A stretch of 64,000 nucleotides of DNA from Sporobacter termitidis DSM 10068 (GTDB taxonomy: Bacteria > Bacillota > Clostridia > Oscillospirales > Oscillospiraceae), in the NCBI RefSeq assembly GCF_900130065.1, contig NZ_FQXV01000004.1, forward strand, positions 124,001 to 188,000, in the 5' to 3' direction. The position numbers and the translations under genes are program-made. Positions 25,263 to 35,015 of this stretch are shown here, piece by piece; within the stretch, counting starts at the first letter, position 1, and every line of letters begins with the position of its first letter. The notes below the pieces were generated by a model. The model searched no databases and had not been told where the DNA came from. It saw only the letters and a program-made list of their open reading frames with translations.

Positions 25263-26087
25263 TTACGAATGATGATGTGAATTTTGTTTTTTAACGCGTT
25301 CTTCCTGCCGGACCTCCCGGAAATTGATGATCAGCAGCATGATGAGGACGAAGACGAACAAAAGCGTCGACACGGCGTTGATCTTCGGGCTGATCCGCCT
25401 CCTGGTCATGGAATAGATGGTCATGGAGAGCGTCTGCACCTGGGAGCCGGCCGTAAAGTAGCTGATAACAAAGTCGTCGATGGACATCGTAAAGGCGATG
25501 ATCATGCCGTTGATGATGCCGGGCATGATTTCGGGAATGATGACCTTGTAAAAGGCCTGGAACCAGGTGCAGCCCAGGTCCTGCGCGGCGTCCACCAGGT
25601 TTTTGTCCAACTGGCGGAGCTTCGGCATGACCGACAGGATGACATAGGGAATATTAAAGGTAATATGCGCAATCAGGAGCGTCCCAAAGCCCAGCTCGAA
25701 CTTTAAAACGGCGCCGAGCGAGACGAACAGGAGGCACAGCGATACGCCCGTGACGATGTCGGCGTTGATGACAGGGATATTGCTCACCGCCAGCAGCGGG
25801 CTCTGCCAGCGCCGACGCATGTTGTTCAGGCCGATAGCGGCAAACGTGCCGGCGACAGTGGCGATCAGCGCCGCGAAAATGGAGACGGTCAGCGTCGTCC
25901 AGAGAGAGCTCATGATGGCGCTGTCCTGAAAGAGCTGCCTGTACCAGTCGAACGTAAAGCCGCTCCACACCGTCCGGCTCTTGGTGCTGTTGAAGGAAAA
26001 GGCGATGAGCAGCGCGATGGGAGCGTACAGGAAGATGAAGATCAGCACAAGGAAGATGCGGCTTGTGGGAAGAGGACGTTTTTTCAC
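25263..26087 (-). CDS. potC: Polyamine ABC transporter permease PotC
   Basis: Inner-membrane permease of the polyamine importer. The 274-residue protein has six predicted membrane segments and the EAA-type loop DAAQDLGCTWFQAFYKVIIPEIMPGI in pieces, which contacts the ATPase. Its ATG overlaps the potB stop by 4 nt (ATGA), indicating translational coupling. Confidence 0.93.
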   Translation of the reverse strand: MKKRPLPTSRIFLVLIFIFLYAPIALLIAFSFNSTKSRTVWSGFTFDWYRQLFQDSAIMSSLWTTLTVSIFAALIATVAGTFAAIGLNNMRRRWQSPLLAVSNIPVINADIVTGVSLCLLFVSLGAVLKFELGFGTLLIAHITFNIPYVILSVMPKLRQLDKNLVDAAQDLGCTWFQAFYKVIIPEIMPGIINGMIIAFTMSIDDFVISYFTAGSQVQTLSMTIYSMTRRRISPKINAVSTLLFVFVLIMLLIINFREVRQEERVKKQNSHHHS

Positions 26088-26896
26088 AGCATCACCGCCT
26101 GTTCTTCACCGGCGCCGAATTTGTTCATCAGCCACATGCAGAGCATGACGACGATCATCATCACAAAAGCGATCGCCGAGCCGAGATGCGGGTTGTAGGC
26201 CGTGCCGAGAAACTGCATTTCAATGAGATCGCCCAGGAGCATGTTGCTGCCGCCGCCCAAAAGCTGCGAGATGACAAAGGTGGAAACGGCCGGGACAAAG
26301 ACCATGGTGATCCCCGACAACACGCCGGGCAGGCTCAGCGGGAAGATGACCTTTCTGAAAATGGTCAATCCGCCGGCGCCCAGATCCTGGGCGGCCTCGA
26401 TCAGGCTGCGGTCTATCTTGACGATAACGGAATAGACCGGCAGGATCATGAAGGGCAGAAAGTTATATACCATGCCGATCACCACGGCGCCCGGGGTGTT
26501 GATGATGCCGACGGCGGGCAGCCCGACGGCGGTGAGCAGGCGGTTCAAAAGTCCCGTATTTTCAAGAATGGACATCCAGGCATATGTCCGCAGGAGAAAA
26601 TTCATCCACATGGGCAGCATGACGAGCATCAGGAGGATGCGCTGCAGCCGCGGCCGCTCCTTGGCGAGGATATAGGCCACGGGGTAGCCGATGATAATGC
26701 AGATGACGGTGGATATGACGGCCAGCAGAAACGACCGGATAAAGACGGAAATGTAATCGCCCATCTTTGCAAAGCTCTCCAGCGAGAAGGCGCCGCCGGA
26801 ATTCGTCACCGCGTAGGCGAGGATGATGACGACGGGCGTTACGACGAAGAGCGCCATCCAGCCGACGTAGGGGATGGCCAGCGTCCTAAGCTTCAT
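26084..26896 (-). CDS. potB: Polyamine ABC transporter permease PotB
   Basis: Partner permease of PotC. Start ATG at 26896 is chosen because AGGAGG lies 6 nt upstream; a longer frame would run 53 nt into potA. The 270-residue protein begins [19 protein letters not shown], has six membrane segments, and an EAA loop [20 protein letters not shown]. It overlaps the potA stop by 11 nt. Confidence 0.93.
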   Translation of the reverse strand: MKLRTLAIPYVGWMALFVVTPVVIILAYAVTNSGGAFSLESFAKMGDYISVFIRSFLLAVISTVICIIIGYPVAYILAKERPRLQRILLMLVMLPMWMNFLLRTYAWMSILENTGLLNRLLTAVGLPAVGIINTPGAVVIGMVYNFLPFMILPVYSVIVKIDRSLIEAAQDLGAGGLTIFRKVIFPLSLPGVLSGITMVFVPAVSTFVISQLLGGGSNMLLGDLIEMQFLGTAYNPHLGSAIAFVMMIVVMLCMWLMNKFGAGEEQAVML

Positions 26897-28052
26897 ACAT
26901 TTCCTCCTCGGCGCTTTCCTCCTCGGGCTCGTATTCAACGTCGCTGATTTCGTCGTACTCGGCGCTGTAGGAGCTGTAGTCGCCGAATTTGCCGCTGTAG
27001 TCGCTTTTGCTCATGATGTGGATGCCGTCCGGGTCGATCTTGATGCCGATATACGCGCCGACGGTCACAAGGTCCGTCGTCTGGATAAGCCATTTGAAGC
27101 CCTTGAAGTCCACGATGACGTCGTAGTGGACGCCCTTGAACGTGATGTTCGTCACGGTGCCGGTGAGCATGCCGTCTTTGACGTCGACAATGTCCACGTC
27201 CTCGGGACGGATGACCACGTCCACCGGCGCGTTTTCCGCAAAGCCGGTGTCCAGGCACTTGAATTTCCGGCCGAATATCTCCACGATGCCGTCGGAGATC
27301 ATCGTCCCGTCGACGATATTGCTCTCGCCGATGAAATCGGCCACAAAGGCGTTGACCGGCTCGTTGTAAATCTGCTCGGGCGTCCCGATCTGCTGGATTT
27401 TGCCCGCGTCCATGACGACGACGGTGTCACTCATGGCCAGGGCTTCCTCCTGGTCGTGGGTGACATATATAAAGGTAATGCCCATCGCCTCGTGGATGCG
27501 CTTGAGCTCGTTTTGCATATCCTTGCGAAGGCGCATGTCCAAAGCGCCCAGCGGCTCGTCCAGAAGCAGCACCTTCGGCTTGTTGACGAGCGCCCGGGCG
27601 ATCGCCACGCGCTGCTGCTGGCCGCCGGACAGGGAAGAGACGTCGCGGTACTCAAAGCCCTTGAGGCTGACGATCTCCAGCATCTCGAGAACGCGCGACG
27701 AAATCTCCTGCTTCGAGAGCTTTTTCCCCTCGTGCCTGTTGATCTTAAGGCCGAACGCGACGTTTTCAAAGACGTTCAGGTGAGGGAAGAGGGCGTATTT
27801 CTGAAAAACCGTATTGACGGTCCGCTTATAGGGCGGGACATCATTAATCCTCACACCGTCAAAATAGACGTCTCCGGACGCGGGCGTCACGAAGCCGCCG
27901 ATGATCCGCAGCGTCGTGGTTTTGCCGCATCCGCTGGGACCGAGCAGTGTGAGGAATTCTTTATCATTTATGACGAGATTTATGCTGTCTAAAACAACTT
28001 CTCCGTCAAACGCCATCGTTAACTCCGACAGGCGAATCAACTCTTTGGACAT
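26886..28052 (-). CDS. potA: Polyamine ABC transporter ATP-binding protein PotA
   Basis: ATPase of the polyamine importer. The 388-residue protein has Walker [11 protein letters not shown] near residue 39, Q-loop [14 protein letters not shown] signature LSGGQQQR, Walker [13 protein letters not shown] and H-loop VTHDQEEA, followed by the TOBE-type regulatory domain ([12 protein letters not shown]). An acidic tail [14 protein letters not shown] closes it. First gene of potABCD, behind its own promoter. Confidence 0.96.
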   Translation of the reverse strand: MSKELIRLSELTMAFDGEVVLDSINLVINDKEFLTLLGPSGCGKTTTLRIIGGFVTPASGDVYFDGVRINDVPPYKRTVNTVFQKYALFPHLNVFENVAFGLKINRHEGKKLSKQEISSRVLEMLEIVSLKGFEYRDVSSLSGGQQQRVAIARALVNKPKVLLLDEPLGALDMRLRKDMQNELKRIHEAMGITFIYVTHDQEEALAMSDTVVVMDAGKIQQIGTPEQIYNEPVNAFVADFIGESNIVDGTMISDGIVEIFGRKFKCLDTGFAENAPVDVVIRPEDVDIVDVKDGMLTGTVTNITFKGVHYDVIVDFKGFKWLIQTTDLVTVGAYIGIKIDPDGIHIMSKSDYSGKFGDYSSYSAEYDEISDVEYEPEEESAEEEMYEA

Positions 28053-28091
28053 CTATCGGCCCCCGTTTCCATGTGAAAATAAAACAGGATA

Positions 28092-28120
28092 AATATATAA
28101 AATTATAGTGTGATTGTCAA
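28092..28120 (-). promoter_or_regulatory. Promoter of the potABCD operon
   Basis: On the minus strand TTGACA (28120-28115), 17-bp spacer, TATATT (28097-28092). The -35 box overlaps the stop region of the upstream pseudouridine synthase gene. Confidence 0.8.
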
Positions 28121-29079
28121 TTGATATTGAAGTATTTTTCGACAAAATCGACCTTGGCGATTTTAAATTCCCGTCCGCTCAGATATTGGAGTATTCCGGC
28201 GTCCGTTTTGAAGCCGAAAACGAGGCGGTAAGAGCACAGCGCCTGCCCGTTTTCGCCGTATTGGCGGTTCGTTTTGCCGCTGCCGTACTTGCCGTCCCCG
28301 AGGAGCGGATGGCCGGCGTGGCTGAGCTGCGCCCTGATCTGATGGGTGCGCCCGGTGATAAGACGGCACTCCAGAAGCGACAGCCCGTTTTGAACGGCCA
28401 GCGTCCTGTATTCGGTGACCGCCGTCTTCGAGCCGGCGACGCTCCTGTCCGAAACGAACACCTGATTTTTCACGGCGTCCTTGAAGATATACCCCTCAAG
28501 CTTTCCGGCTGCGGGTCGCATCGGCCCGCTGACAACGGCGAGATAGTATTTTTCTACCTCGCGGTTTTTGATTTTCTCATTCATAACGCGCAGCGCCTCG
28601 GCGTTTTTCGCGGCGATGACGATACCCTGCGTGTTTCGGTCGATCCTGTTGCACAGCGCCGGCGCGAACGCGTTTTCCTCCCGGGGCCGCCACGCCCGTT
28701 CGGCGTACAGATACGCCTGGATGTGGGCGATCAGCGTGTTGTACGACCACGCGCCGTCCGAGTGGCACAGGACCCCGGCCTTTTTGTTGACGAGCAGGAT
28801 ATTCTCGTCCTCGTAGACGATGTCCAGCTGCGGCTCGGTGATCTTCAGATAGGCGTTTTCCTCAGAGGGCGCCTCGAAGAACTCGTCGTTTATATACATT
28901 TGAATATTATCGCCCAAGGCAAGCTTCGCATCCTGCTTCGCTCCCTTGCCGTTTAACTTGATCCTCTTGAGGCGGATATACTTCTGCAAAAGCGACGCCG
29001 GCAGCAGCGGCACCGTTTTCGTCACAAACCGGTCCAGCCTCTGCCCGGCGTCATTTTTCTCTATGGTGAATTCTTTCAA
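28117..29079 (-). CDS. RluA family pseudouridine synthase
   Basis: Converts uridine to pseudouridine in rRNA or tRNA; the exact site is not predictable. TTG at 29079 is the likely start: AAAGGCGG lies 8 nt upstream and the product then begins MKEFTIEKNDAGQRLDRFV, as in relatives. An in-frame ATG at 29154 adds 25 residues without family similarity. The 320-residue protein has an N-terminal S4 domain and the catalytic motif NRIDRNTQGIVI, then RTHQIRAQLSHAGHPLLGD. The motif has Asn-Arg-Ile where most members have His-Arg-Leu, but the Asp is kept. Confidence 0.9.
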   Translation of the reverse strand: MKEFTIEKNDAGQRLDRFVTKTVPLLPASLLQKYIRLKRIKLNGKGAKQDAKLALGDNIQMYINDEFFEAPSEENAYLKITEPQLDIVYEDENILLVNKKAGVLCHSDGAWSYNTLIAHIQAYLYAERAWRPREENAFAPALCNRIDRNTQGIVIAAKNAEALRVMNEKIKNREVEKYYLAVVSGPMRPAAGKLEGYIFKDAVKNQVFVSDRSVAGSKTAVTEYRTLAVQNGLSLLECRLITGRTHQIRAQLSHAGHPLLGDGKYGSGKTNRQYGENGQALCSYRLVFGFKTDAGILQYLSGREFKIAKVDFVEKYFNIN

Positions 29080-29178
29080 TGGTATACCGCCTTTTTGGGC
29101 ATAAATAATTTGATCAGCAATATAAATTTCTGCCGTAACGCCCTCAACCGTCACGGCTTCGCCAAGGGGAAAGGCTTC

Positions 29179-29254
29179 GTTGGTTATTGGTGCGCAGCCC
29201 CTATAAATGGGGAATGGTGCGAAGCCACATTCCTTTATTGGGCGGGTGGGTGGG
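29179..29254 (+). repeat. G-quadruplex repeat, copy 4
   Basis: GGGCGGGTGGGTGGG at 29240-29254, four G-tracts with one-nucleotide loops, preceded by the decayed hairpin arms TGCGCAGCCCC and GTGCGAAGCCAC. It lies in the divergent gap between the RluA-type gene and yceD, 25 bp before the yceD promoter. Confidence 0.65.
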
Positions 29255-29279
29255 TATAATTATATCATTAAAAAATAGT

Positions 29280-29308
29280 TTGACAACATTTGCTTTATCA
29301 TTTATAAT
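29280..29308 (+). promoter_or_regulatory. Consensus promoter of yceD-rpmF
   Basis: TTGACA (29280-29285), 17-bp spacer, TATAAT (29303-29308): a perfect match to the sigma-A consensus, 26 bp before the ATG. It fits high expression of a ribosomal protein operon. Confidence 0.92.
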
Positions 29309-29334
29309 GTCCTAGCGTATGTGCGAGGTGTGCT

Positions 29335-29829
29335 ATGCGTCTTGATCTTCGTGATATCATTAATATCCCCGGAACCGGCGTCACATTTGACTATGAGCCT
29401 GACCTGTCGCAAGCCGGTTATGGATCGGTCAAGGGCGTCAGAAACGCCAGAGCAGCCGGGCAGATCAGAAACAGTGCCGGCGTTCTGCTTTTTACGGCGG
29501 ATGTCGATGCCGTTTTGGAATGTACCTGCGCCAGATGCCTGAAGGATTTCGATTACCCCGTGCATCTCGCGATCGAGACCACGCTCTCCGAGGGAGAGCA
29601 GGATGAGGACGATCCGGACAAATTTTTTCTGGAGGGCGATTTCATCGACGTCGATGAAATCATCTCGACGGATTTTGTCCTGAACATGGATCAGAGGCTC
29701 CTGTGCAGGGACGACTGCAAAGGTCTCTGTGAAAAATGCGGCGCCGATTTAAACGAGGGGCCGTGCGCATGCAAATCGGAGACAGATCCCAGGCTCGCTG
29801 TCCTTGGACAGTTCCTGGAAAATGAATAA
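29335..29829 (+). CDS. YceD/DUF177 family protein
   Basis: 164-residue member of the YceD (DUF177) family, linked to 23S rRNA accumulation and nearly always next to rpmF. Visible features are the N-terminal beta pattern, [14 protein letters not shown] near residue 65, the acidic stretch [13 protein letters not shown], and the C-terminal zinc-ribbon-like [17 protein letters not shown]. It is followed by rpmF after 14 nt, and AGGAGGTG of rpmF lies in that gap. Confidence 0.93.
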   Translation: MRLDLRDIINIPGTGVTFDYEPDLSQAGYGSVKGVRNARAAGQIRNSAGVLLFTADVDAVLECTCARCLKDFDYPVHLAIETTLSEGEQDEDDPDKFFLEGDFIDVDEIISTDFVLNMDQRLLCRDDCKGLCEKCGADLNEGPCACKSETDPRLAVLGQFLENE

Positions 29830-29843
29830 CAGGAGGTGTCACC

Positions 29844-30029
29844 ATGGCGGTACCAAAGAGAAAAACATCAAAAGCGAGACGGGACAAGAGGCGTTCTTCC
29901 CACTGGAAGCTTGAGACTCCCGGCCTTGTCAAATGCTCGAAATGCGGCGAGCTGCGGCTCCCACACAGAGTATGCAGGTCCTGCGGCACATATAACGGGC
30001 GCGAGGTCATCAAAATCGACGCCGAATAA
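29844..30029 (+). CDS. rpmF: 50S ribosomal protein L32
   Basis: 61-residue ribosomal protein, start ATG 29844 behind AGGAGGTG. It begins [20 protein letters not shown] and has the zinc motif [19 protein letters not shown] (CxxC-X9-CxxC), so it is the zinc-binding form. A terminator follows. Confidence 0.98.
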   Translation: MAVPKRKTSKARRDKRRSSHWKLETPGLVKCSKCGELRLPHRVCRSCGTYNGREVIKIDAE

Positions 30030-30041
30030 AACGAACTGACA

Positions 30042-30071
30042 GGCGGGGGCAAAACCCCCGCCCGCGTTTTA
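30042..30071 (+). terminator. Intrinsic terminator after rpmF
   Basis: GGCGGGGG (30042-30049), loop CAAAA, CCCCCGCC (30055-30062), then CGCGTTTTATT. Confidence 0.85.
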
Positions 30072-30227
30072 TTATGCCTGTTCGGGGCCACCGTAATTTT
30101 GTTTGCCGCCTGACTAAACAGCATGTCCCTGCAACATAATTACCGTGAAAAGAGAGATTACGGCGGGCCGCCAGCCTGTTTTCGGCGGCGCCCGGCGCCG
30201 GTGCGCGGCGTCGGGCTTGGAGCGTTT

Positions 30228-31526
30228 ATGGGGTCCGTCATCATCGCCGTTGAGGAAAAAAGCCCGGCCGCCCGGCGGCATGTCCGCCCGGGGGAAACCT
30301 TAAACAGGATCAACGGGCATAAGATAAACGATGTCCTCGATTATAAGTTTTACGCCTACGACGCGCATTTGCTGCTGGAGCTTTGCGGCGGCGGGAGGCT
30401 CCGCTTTGTGCGCGTTAACAAGCGGGAGGGCGAAGAGCTGGGGCTGACGTTTGACAACTATCTGATGGATGACGCGCGCTCCTGCGCCAACAGGTGCGTG
30501 TTCTGCTTCGTCGACCAGCTGCCGGCGGGCTTGCGCGACACGCTGTATTTCAAGGACGACGACTCCCGCCTCAGCTTTCTGCAGGGCAATTACGTGACGC
30601 TGACCAACATGTCCGACGCCGAGCTCCAGCGCATGATCGACCTGCGCCTCATGCCGCTGAACATCTCCGTGCATTCAACGGAACCGGAGCTGCACAGCCT
30701 GCTCCTGGGCAACAAGAAGAGCGCCCGGGCGCTGGGGGCCCTGTCGCGCTTCCGCGACGCCGGCATGACGATGCACTGCCAGATTGTCTGCTGCCCCGGT
30801 CTCAACGACGGGGAGCATCTCGAACGCACCATGAGCGACCTTGCCGCGCTGCACCCGGCCGTGAAAAGCGTGTCCGTCGTGCCGGTCGGCCTCACAAAAT
30901 TCCGGGAAGGGCTCTGTCCGCTCACACCGTTCGACTCGGCGCGCGCGCTCCAGACGGTCCGGCAGGTGGAGCATACCGGCGAGAAATGCCTGAAAAAATT
31001 CGGCACGCGCCTTTTTTACCCGGCGGACGAGCTCTACCTGAAGGCGGGGCTCGACGTCCCGGAGGACGCGTTTTACGAGGGATACCCGCAGCTGGAAAAC
31101 GGGGTGGGCATGCTCCGGCTCCTCATGACGCAGGCCGGCGACGCGCTGCCGTTTTATCATTCCGCCGACGGCGCGCTGTTTTCCATCGCCACAGGCGAGG
31201 CCGCTGCGCATTGTTTACAAAAAATTTTAGATTCCGCGCGGGAAAAATGTGCTAATATTAATGGAAATGTAGTTGCCGTCAAAAATGAATTTTTCGGCAG
31301 CCTGATCGATGTGGCTGGGCTTATTACCGGCGGCGATCTCATCGCGCAGCTCAAGGGGCGCGACCTGGGGCAGCGGCTGCTGATTACGAAAAATATGCTC
31401 CGGCACGGCGAAACGGTATTTCTCGACGACGTCACGCTGGACGAGGTGTCCAGGGCGCTGGGCGTAACGGTCCGCGTCGTCGGCCAGGATGGCGAGGATT
31501 TGATCCGCGCGATCTTTGGAAATTAG
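30228..31526 (+). CDS. DUF512 family radical SAM protein
   Basis: 432-residue conserved Clostridia protein of unknown function (TIGR03279-like). Start ATG 30228 has GGAG 5 nt upstream; the longer frame is not family-like. It has an N-terminal PDZ-like domain (SVIIAVEEKSPAARRHVRPGETLNRING in pieces), a radical SAM cluster motif CANRCVFCFVDQLPAGLR (CxxxCxxC), and the family segment LSFLQGNYVTLTN. The C-terminal DUF512 domain includes FFGSLIDVAGLITGGDL. The usual neighbour der follows. It is not a glycyl radical activase. Confidence 0.88.
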   Translation: MGSVIIAVEEKSPAARRHVRPGETLNRINGHKINDVLDYKFYAYDAHLLLELCGGGRLRFVRVNKREGEELGLTFDNYLMDDARSCANRCVFCFVDQLPAGLRDTLYFKDDDSRLSFLQGNYVTLTNMSDAELQRMIDLRLMPLNISVHSTEPELHSLLLGNKKSARALGALSRFRDAGMTMHCQIVCCPGLNDGEHLERTMSDLAALHPAVKSVSVVPVGLTKFREGLCPLTPFDSARALQTVRQVEHTGEKCLKKFGTRLFYPADELYLKAGLDVPEDAFYEGYPQLENGVGMLRLLMTQAGDALPFYHSADGALFSIATGEAAAHCLQKILDSAREKCANINGNVVAVKNEFFGSLIDVAGLITGGDLIAQLKGRDLGQRLLITKNMLRHGETVFLDDVTLDEVSRALGVTVRVVGQDGEDLIRAIFGN

Positions 31527-31550
31527 CGAACTCTCTATTGCCTCATCCTC

Positions 31551-31682
31551 ATGGCTCCCTCAGACGAGGGAGCTGCCGCCCGCAGGCGGCTGAGGGAGGA
31601 ATATCGCGCACCACAGTCTCGGCTGTATTTCTCCTTCCGTCACGGTGTTCCGCCGTGCCGCCGCCCTCGTCCGAGGGAGGCG
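31551..31682. repeat. GAGGGAGC-type palindromes before der
   Basis: GGCTCCCTCAGACGAGGGAG (31553-31572), then CTGCCGCCCGCAGGCGGC (from 31571) and TGAGGGAGG, and a partial second copy CCTCGTCCGAGGGAGG at 31666-31681. Same family as in the 50.5-51.9 kb block. The 183-bp gap holds no gene. Confidence 0.6.
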
Positions 31683-31709
31683 TAATAGCTGTAATAAGAG
31701 GTACCTCAT

Positions 31710-33038
31710 ATGGCAAAACCGCTGATCGCGATCGTCGGGCGGCCGAATGTCGGCAAGTCCATGCTTTTCAACAGAATAGCCGGGAAGCGCCTATCCATCG
31801 TCGAGGATACGCCCGGGGTGACGCGCGACAGGCTGTACGCATCCTCCGACTGGAGCGGACGGGAATTTTCCATCGTTGACACCGGCGGCATCGAGCCGAC
31901 GGCGGACAGCGAAATTTTATTGTTCATGCGCGAGCAGGCGCTGCTGGCCATTGAAATGGCCGACGTCATTCTGTTCGTCACGGATATAGAGACGGGCGTT
32001 ACGGCGGCCGATCAGGAGATCGCGTCCATGCTGCTGCGCTCGAAAAAGCCCGTCGTGCTCGCCGTCAACAAGATGGATTCCATCGGGCCGACAAATCCCG
32101 ACATCTACGAGTTTTACGCCCTCGGCCTGGGCGACCCCGTCGCGCTGTCCGCCGTGCACGGCCACGGCACGGGCGACGTGCTGGACGCCTGCCTCAAATA
32201 CTTCCCGGAAGAGACCGGGGAAGAGGAGGAGGAGAACGTCGTCAAGGTGGCCGTTATCGGCAAGCCGAACGTGGGCAAATCCTCGCTGATCAACTACATT
32301 CTGGGGGAAAACCGCGTCATCGTCAGCGACGTTGCCGGCACGACGCGGGACGCCGTTGATACGCCCTTTGAAAACGAGCAGGGCCGATATATCTTCATCG
32401 ACACGGCCGGTATCCGGCGGCGCTCCAGAGTGGACGACAGGATCGAAAAATACAGCGTCCTGCGCTCGGAGATGGCCATCGAGCGCGCCGACGTCTGCCT
32501 CATCATGATCGATGCCCGCGACGGCGTGACGGAGCAGGACACAAAGGTCGCAGGGCTGGCGCACGAGGCCGGCAAGGCCAGCATCATCGTCGTCAACAAA
32601 TGGGACCTTATCGAAAAGGACAGCAATACCATGGACCATATGCGCCAGGAGGTCCGCAACGCGCTGGGCTACATGACGTACGCGCCGGTCCTCTTCATCT
32701 CGGCCAAAAGCGGTCAGCGCGTGGACCGGCTGTTCGAGCTCATCAATTACGTCGACAACCAGTCGGCCATGCGCATTACGACAGGCATGCTCAATAACGT
32801 CCTGTCGGACGCCACGGCGCGCGTCCAGCCGCCCACGGACAAGGGCAAGCGGCTGAAGATTTATTACATGACGCAAATCAGCGTCCGCCCGCCGACCTTC
32901 GTCTGCTTCTGCAACGACGCGACGCTGTTCCATTTTTCATATCAGAGATATCTCGAAAACCAGATCAGGGGCGTCTTCGGCCTGGAAGGCACGCCGGTGC
33001 GCCTGTTTGTCCGGGAACGGGGCAGGGACGGCGAATAA
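31710..33038 (+). CDS. der: Ribosome biogenesis GTPase Der (EngA)
   Basis: Double-GTPase needed for 50S assembly. The 442-residue protein has a first G domain (GRPNVGKSM near residue 9, DTGGIE, NKMD) and a second (GKPNVGKSS near 183, DTAGIRRRSRV, NKWDLI), then a KH-like domain ending RLFVRERGRDGE. G1 of the first domain has Met after GKS where Thr is common. It heads the common der-plsY-gpsA group. Confidence 0.97.
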   Translation: MAKPLIAIVGRPNVGKSMLFNRIAGKRLSIVEDTPGVTRDRLYASSDWSGREFSIVDTGGIEPTADSEILLFMREQALLAIEMADVILFVTDIETGVTAADQEIASMLLRSKKPVVLAVNKMDSIGPTNPDIYEFYALGLGDPVALSAVHGHGTGDVLDACLKYFPEETGEEEEENVVKVAVIGKPNVGKSSLINYILGENRVIVSDVAGTTRDAVDTPFENEQGRYIFIDTAGIRRRSRVDDRIEKYSVLRSEMAIERADVCLIMIDARDGVTEQDTKVAGLAHEAGKASIIVVNKWDLIEKDSNTMDHMRQEVRNALGYMTYAPVLFISAKSGQRVDRLFELINYVDNQSAMRITTGMLNNVLSDATARVQPPTDKGKRLKIYYMTQISVRPPTFVCFCNDATLFHFSYQRYLENQIRGVFGLEGTPVRLFVRERGRDGE

Positions 33039-33092
33039 CGCGCTGCGAAAACAGGCGTATGAAATAAACTCGGACCATGGGGGATGACGGCA

Positions 33093-33761
33093 ATGCTTAT
33101 TTTACTGATAATTGTGACGGCTTTGCAGGCGTATGTCATCGGCGGCGTCAACGGCGCGATCATTATATCCAAATATTTTTACCGCAAGGATATCCGCAAA
33201 TTCGGCAGCGGCAATCCCGGCCTGACGAATTTTTACCGCGTTTTCGGAAAGGGCGGCGCGGTGCTCGTCGTCCTCATCGACGTGGTGAAGACCGTGGGGC
33301 CCGTTGTGCTCGGCGGCTTTTTGTTTTCGCATTTTCTCAGCGCCGATACGTTCCCCAGCGGCAACGTCGGCTTCTTCGGCCTGAGCTTCTTCGGCAGCGA
33401 GCTGGCCGGCTTCTTTGTGATGCTGGGCCACTGCTTTCCGCTCTTTTATGAATTTCGGGGCGGCAAAGGCGTTATGGCGATGGGCACCATCGTGTTTTTC
33501 ATCGACTGGCGCATCGCCCTGGCCGCCTGGGGGGCGTTTATAGTGCTGACGCTGGCGACGCGGTACGTTTCGCTGGGCGCCGTGGTGGGCGTGCTCGCCT
33601 ATCCGCTCATGGTCGGCCTTCTGGGCTTCGGCGGCGTGTGGGAAATCGTCCTCTCGTCCGCGTGCGCCGCGCTGCTCATTTACCGCCACCGGGAAAACAT
33701 CAGGCGCATTTTTGCCGGGAAGGAATCCAGGTTTTCCTTTCACCGCAAAAAAGAAGCGTAA
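33093..33761 (+). CDS. plsY: Acyl-phosphate:glycerol-3-phosphate acyltransferase PlsY
   Basis: First acyl transfer of phospholipid synthesis, in the membrane. Start ATG 33093 is preferred because GGGGGA lies about 8 nt upstream; ATG 33084 is the alternative. The 222-residue protein has the family motifs GGVNGAIIISKYF, then GSGNPGLTNFYRVFGK (PlsY motif 1, usually SGNxGATN) and GHCFPLFYEFRGGKGVMA (motif 2), and RHRENIRRIFAGKE at the end. GLTN replaces GATN. It lies between der and gpsA. Confidence 0.93.
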   Translation: MLILLIIVTALQAYVIGGVNGAIIISKYFYRKDIRKFGSGNPGLTNFYRVFGKGGAVLVVLIDVVKTVGPVVLGGFLFSHFLSADTFPSGNVGFFGLSFFGSELAGFFVMLGHCFPLFYEFRGGKGVMAMGTIVFFIDWRIALAAWGAFIVLTLATRYVSLGAVVGVLAYPLMVGLLGFGGVWEIVLSSACAALLIYRHRENIRRIFAGKESRFSFHRKKEA

Positions 33762-33790
33762 TATTCACTGCTGTGAATGACTGGTATATA

Positions 33791-33859
33791 TGTAGGGGCG
33801 ATTGATAATCGCCCGCCGTCTTATGACGGCGCATGCGGGCGATTGATAAGCCCTTACAT
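33791..33859. repeat. TGTAGGGGCGATTGATAATCGCCC element
   Basis: A 69-bp element with terminal TGTAGGGGC / GCCCTTACA arms, an inner GGCGATTGATAATCGCC palindrome and a GCCGTCTTATGACGGC hairpin. It fills the gap between plsY and gpsA and belongs to the GTAGGGGC family found at seven or more other places here. Confidence 0.65.
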
Positions 33860-33910
33860 AAAAAATAGCCTCCGCGCGGGGGAAACCCAACGTGGAGAGA
33901 TGGGGTAACA

Positions 33911-34930
33911 ATGATGAAAATAACGGTATTCGGCAGCGGCGGCTGGGGTACGGCCGTGTCCAAGGTACTGCATGAAAACGGCCATGACGTCACGCTGTGG
34001 TCAAAGTTTGAAAAGGAAGCCGAGACGCTTGCCACGGCGAGAGAAAATCCGCTCCTGAAGGGCGTGGCGATCCCGGCGGGGATCACGATCACCACGTCGC
34101 TGCGGGACGCCGCCGACGGCATCGGCCTCGCCGTCATCGCAACGCCGTCCTTCGCGGTGGCGGAAACGGCGGAAATGCTGAAGGATAAGCTCCCGGCGGA
34201 CTGCATCGTCGTCTGCGTGTCAAAGGGCATCGAGAAGGACACCTGCCGGCTCTTTTCCCGTATTCTCCGGGAGACGCTGGGCGAGATGGTAAAGCTGGCG
34301 TCCCTGTCCGGCCCCACTCACGCCGAGGAGGTCGGGCGCCAGGTGCCGACGGCCTGCGTCGTGGCGTCGGAGGACATCAAGGTTGCCGAGCAGGTCCAGG
34401 ATATTTTCATGAACGATTACCTGCGCGTCTACACCTCCACCGACGTCATCGGCGTGGAGCTCGGCGCGGCGCTCAAAAATGTCATTGCCTTAGGCGCCGG
34501 CATCAGCGACGGCCTCGGCTTCGGCGATAATACGATCGCCATGCTGATGACGCGCGGCCTTGCCGAGATCGCGGAGCTCTGTGTGGCCCTGGGCGGAAGA
34601 AAGTCCACGCTGGCGGGCCTTGCCGGCCTCGGCGACCTCATTGTCACCTGTACCTCGCAGCACTCGCGCAACAGGCGCGCCGGCGTGCTGATCGGCAAGG
34701 GGATGGATGCCCAGGCGGCCATGAAGGAGGTCGGCGCCGTGGTGGAGGGTTATTACGCCGCCAAGGCCGCTTACGAGCTGTCCCAAAAGGTCGGCATCCC
34801 CATGCCCATATCCACCGAGGCCTATAAGGTGCTTTACGAAGGCAAATCGGCCCTCACCGCCATGAAGGATCTCATGAGCCGGGACCGGAAGCGCGAATGG
34901 GATACCGCCGAGGAGACCTGGGTGGGATAG
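33911..34930 (+). CDS. gpsA: Glycerol-3-phosphate dehydrogenase [NAD(P)+]
   Basis: Reduces DHAP to sn-glycerol-3-phosphate, the substrate of PlsY. The 339-residue protein has the N-terminal Rossmann motif VFGSGGWGTAVSKVL, SKGIEKDTCRLFS, the catalytic Lys in GAALKNVIALGAG, and the C-terminal NRRAG and PISTEAYKVLYEG segments. GAGAGATGGGG precedes the ATG. Confidence 0.96.
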   Translation: MMKITVFGSGGWGTAVSKVLHENGHDVTLWSKFEKEAETLATARENPLLKGVAIPAGITITTSLRDAADGIGLAVIATPSFAVAETAEMLKDKLPADCIVVCVSKGIEKDTCRLFSRILRETLGEMVKLASLSGPTHAEEVGRQVPTACVVASEDIKVAEQVQDIFMNDYLRVYTSTDVIGVELGAALKNVIALGAGISDGLGFGDNTIAMLMTRGLAEIAELCVALGGRKSTLAGLAGLGDLIVTCTSQHSRNRRAGVLIGKGMDAQAAMKEVGAVVEGYYAAKAAYELSQKVGIPMPISTEAYKVLYEGKSALTAMKDLMSRDRKREWDTAEETWVG

Positions 34931-34935
34931 CCAGG

Positions 34936-35010
34936 CTGTCGATAAAGCCAGTCCCCTCTGCAGGCAGGTTTTTTGACAAGCTGATTAAAGTCCGCGAAAG
35001 CGGACTTTAA
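34936..35010. repeat. CTGTCGATAAAGCC-type element and AAAGTCCGC hairpin
   Basis: CTGTCGATAAAGCC at 34936 starts an element shared with 16137, 23539 and 38582. A second hairpin, TTAAAGTCCGCGAAAGCGGACTTTAA (arms of 11 bp at about 34985-34995 and 35000-35010), follows and may serve as a terminator for gpsA or the convergent small gene. Confidence 0.6.
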
Positions 35011-35015
35011 GTATT

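Noticed and set aside
26874-27992. 372-codon plus-strand frame opposite potA
   Set aside because: potA on the other strand has every ABC motif; the plus-strand product has shadow composition.
30228-31526. Activating enzyme for the glycyl radical enzyme
   Set aside because: The radical SAM gene here is a DUF512/PDZ type protein next to der, a different family from glycyl radical activases.
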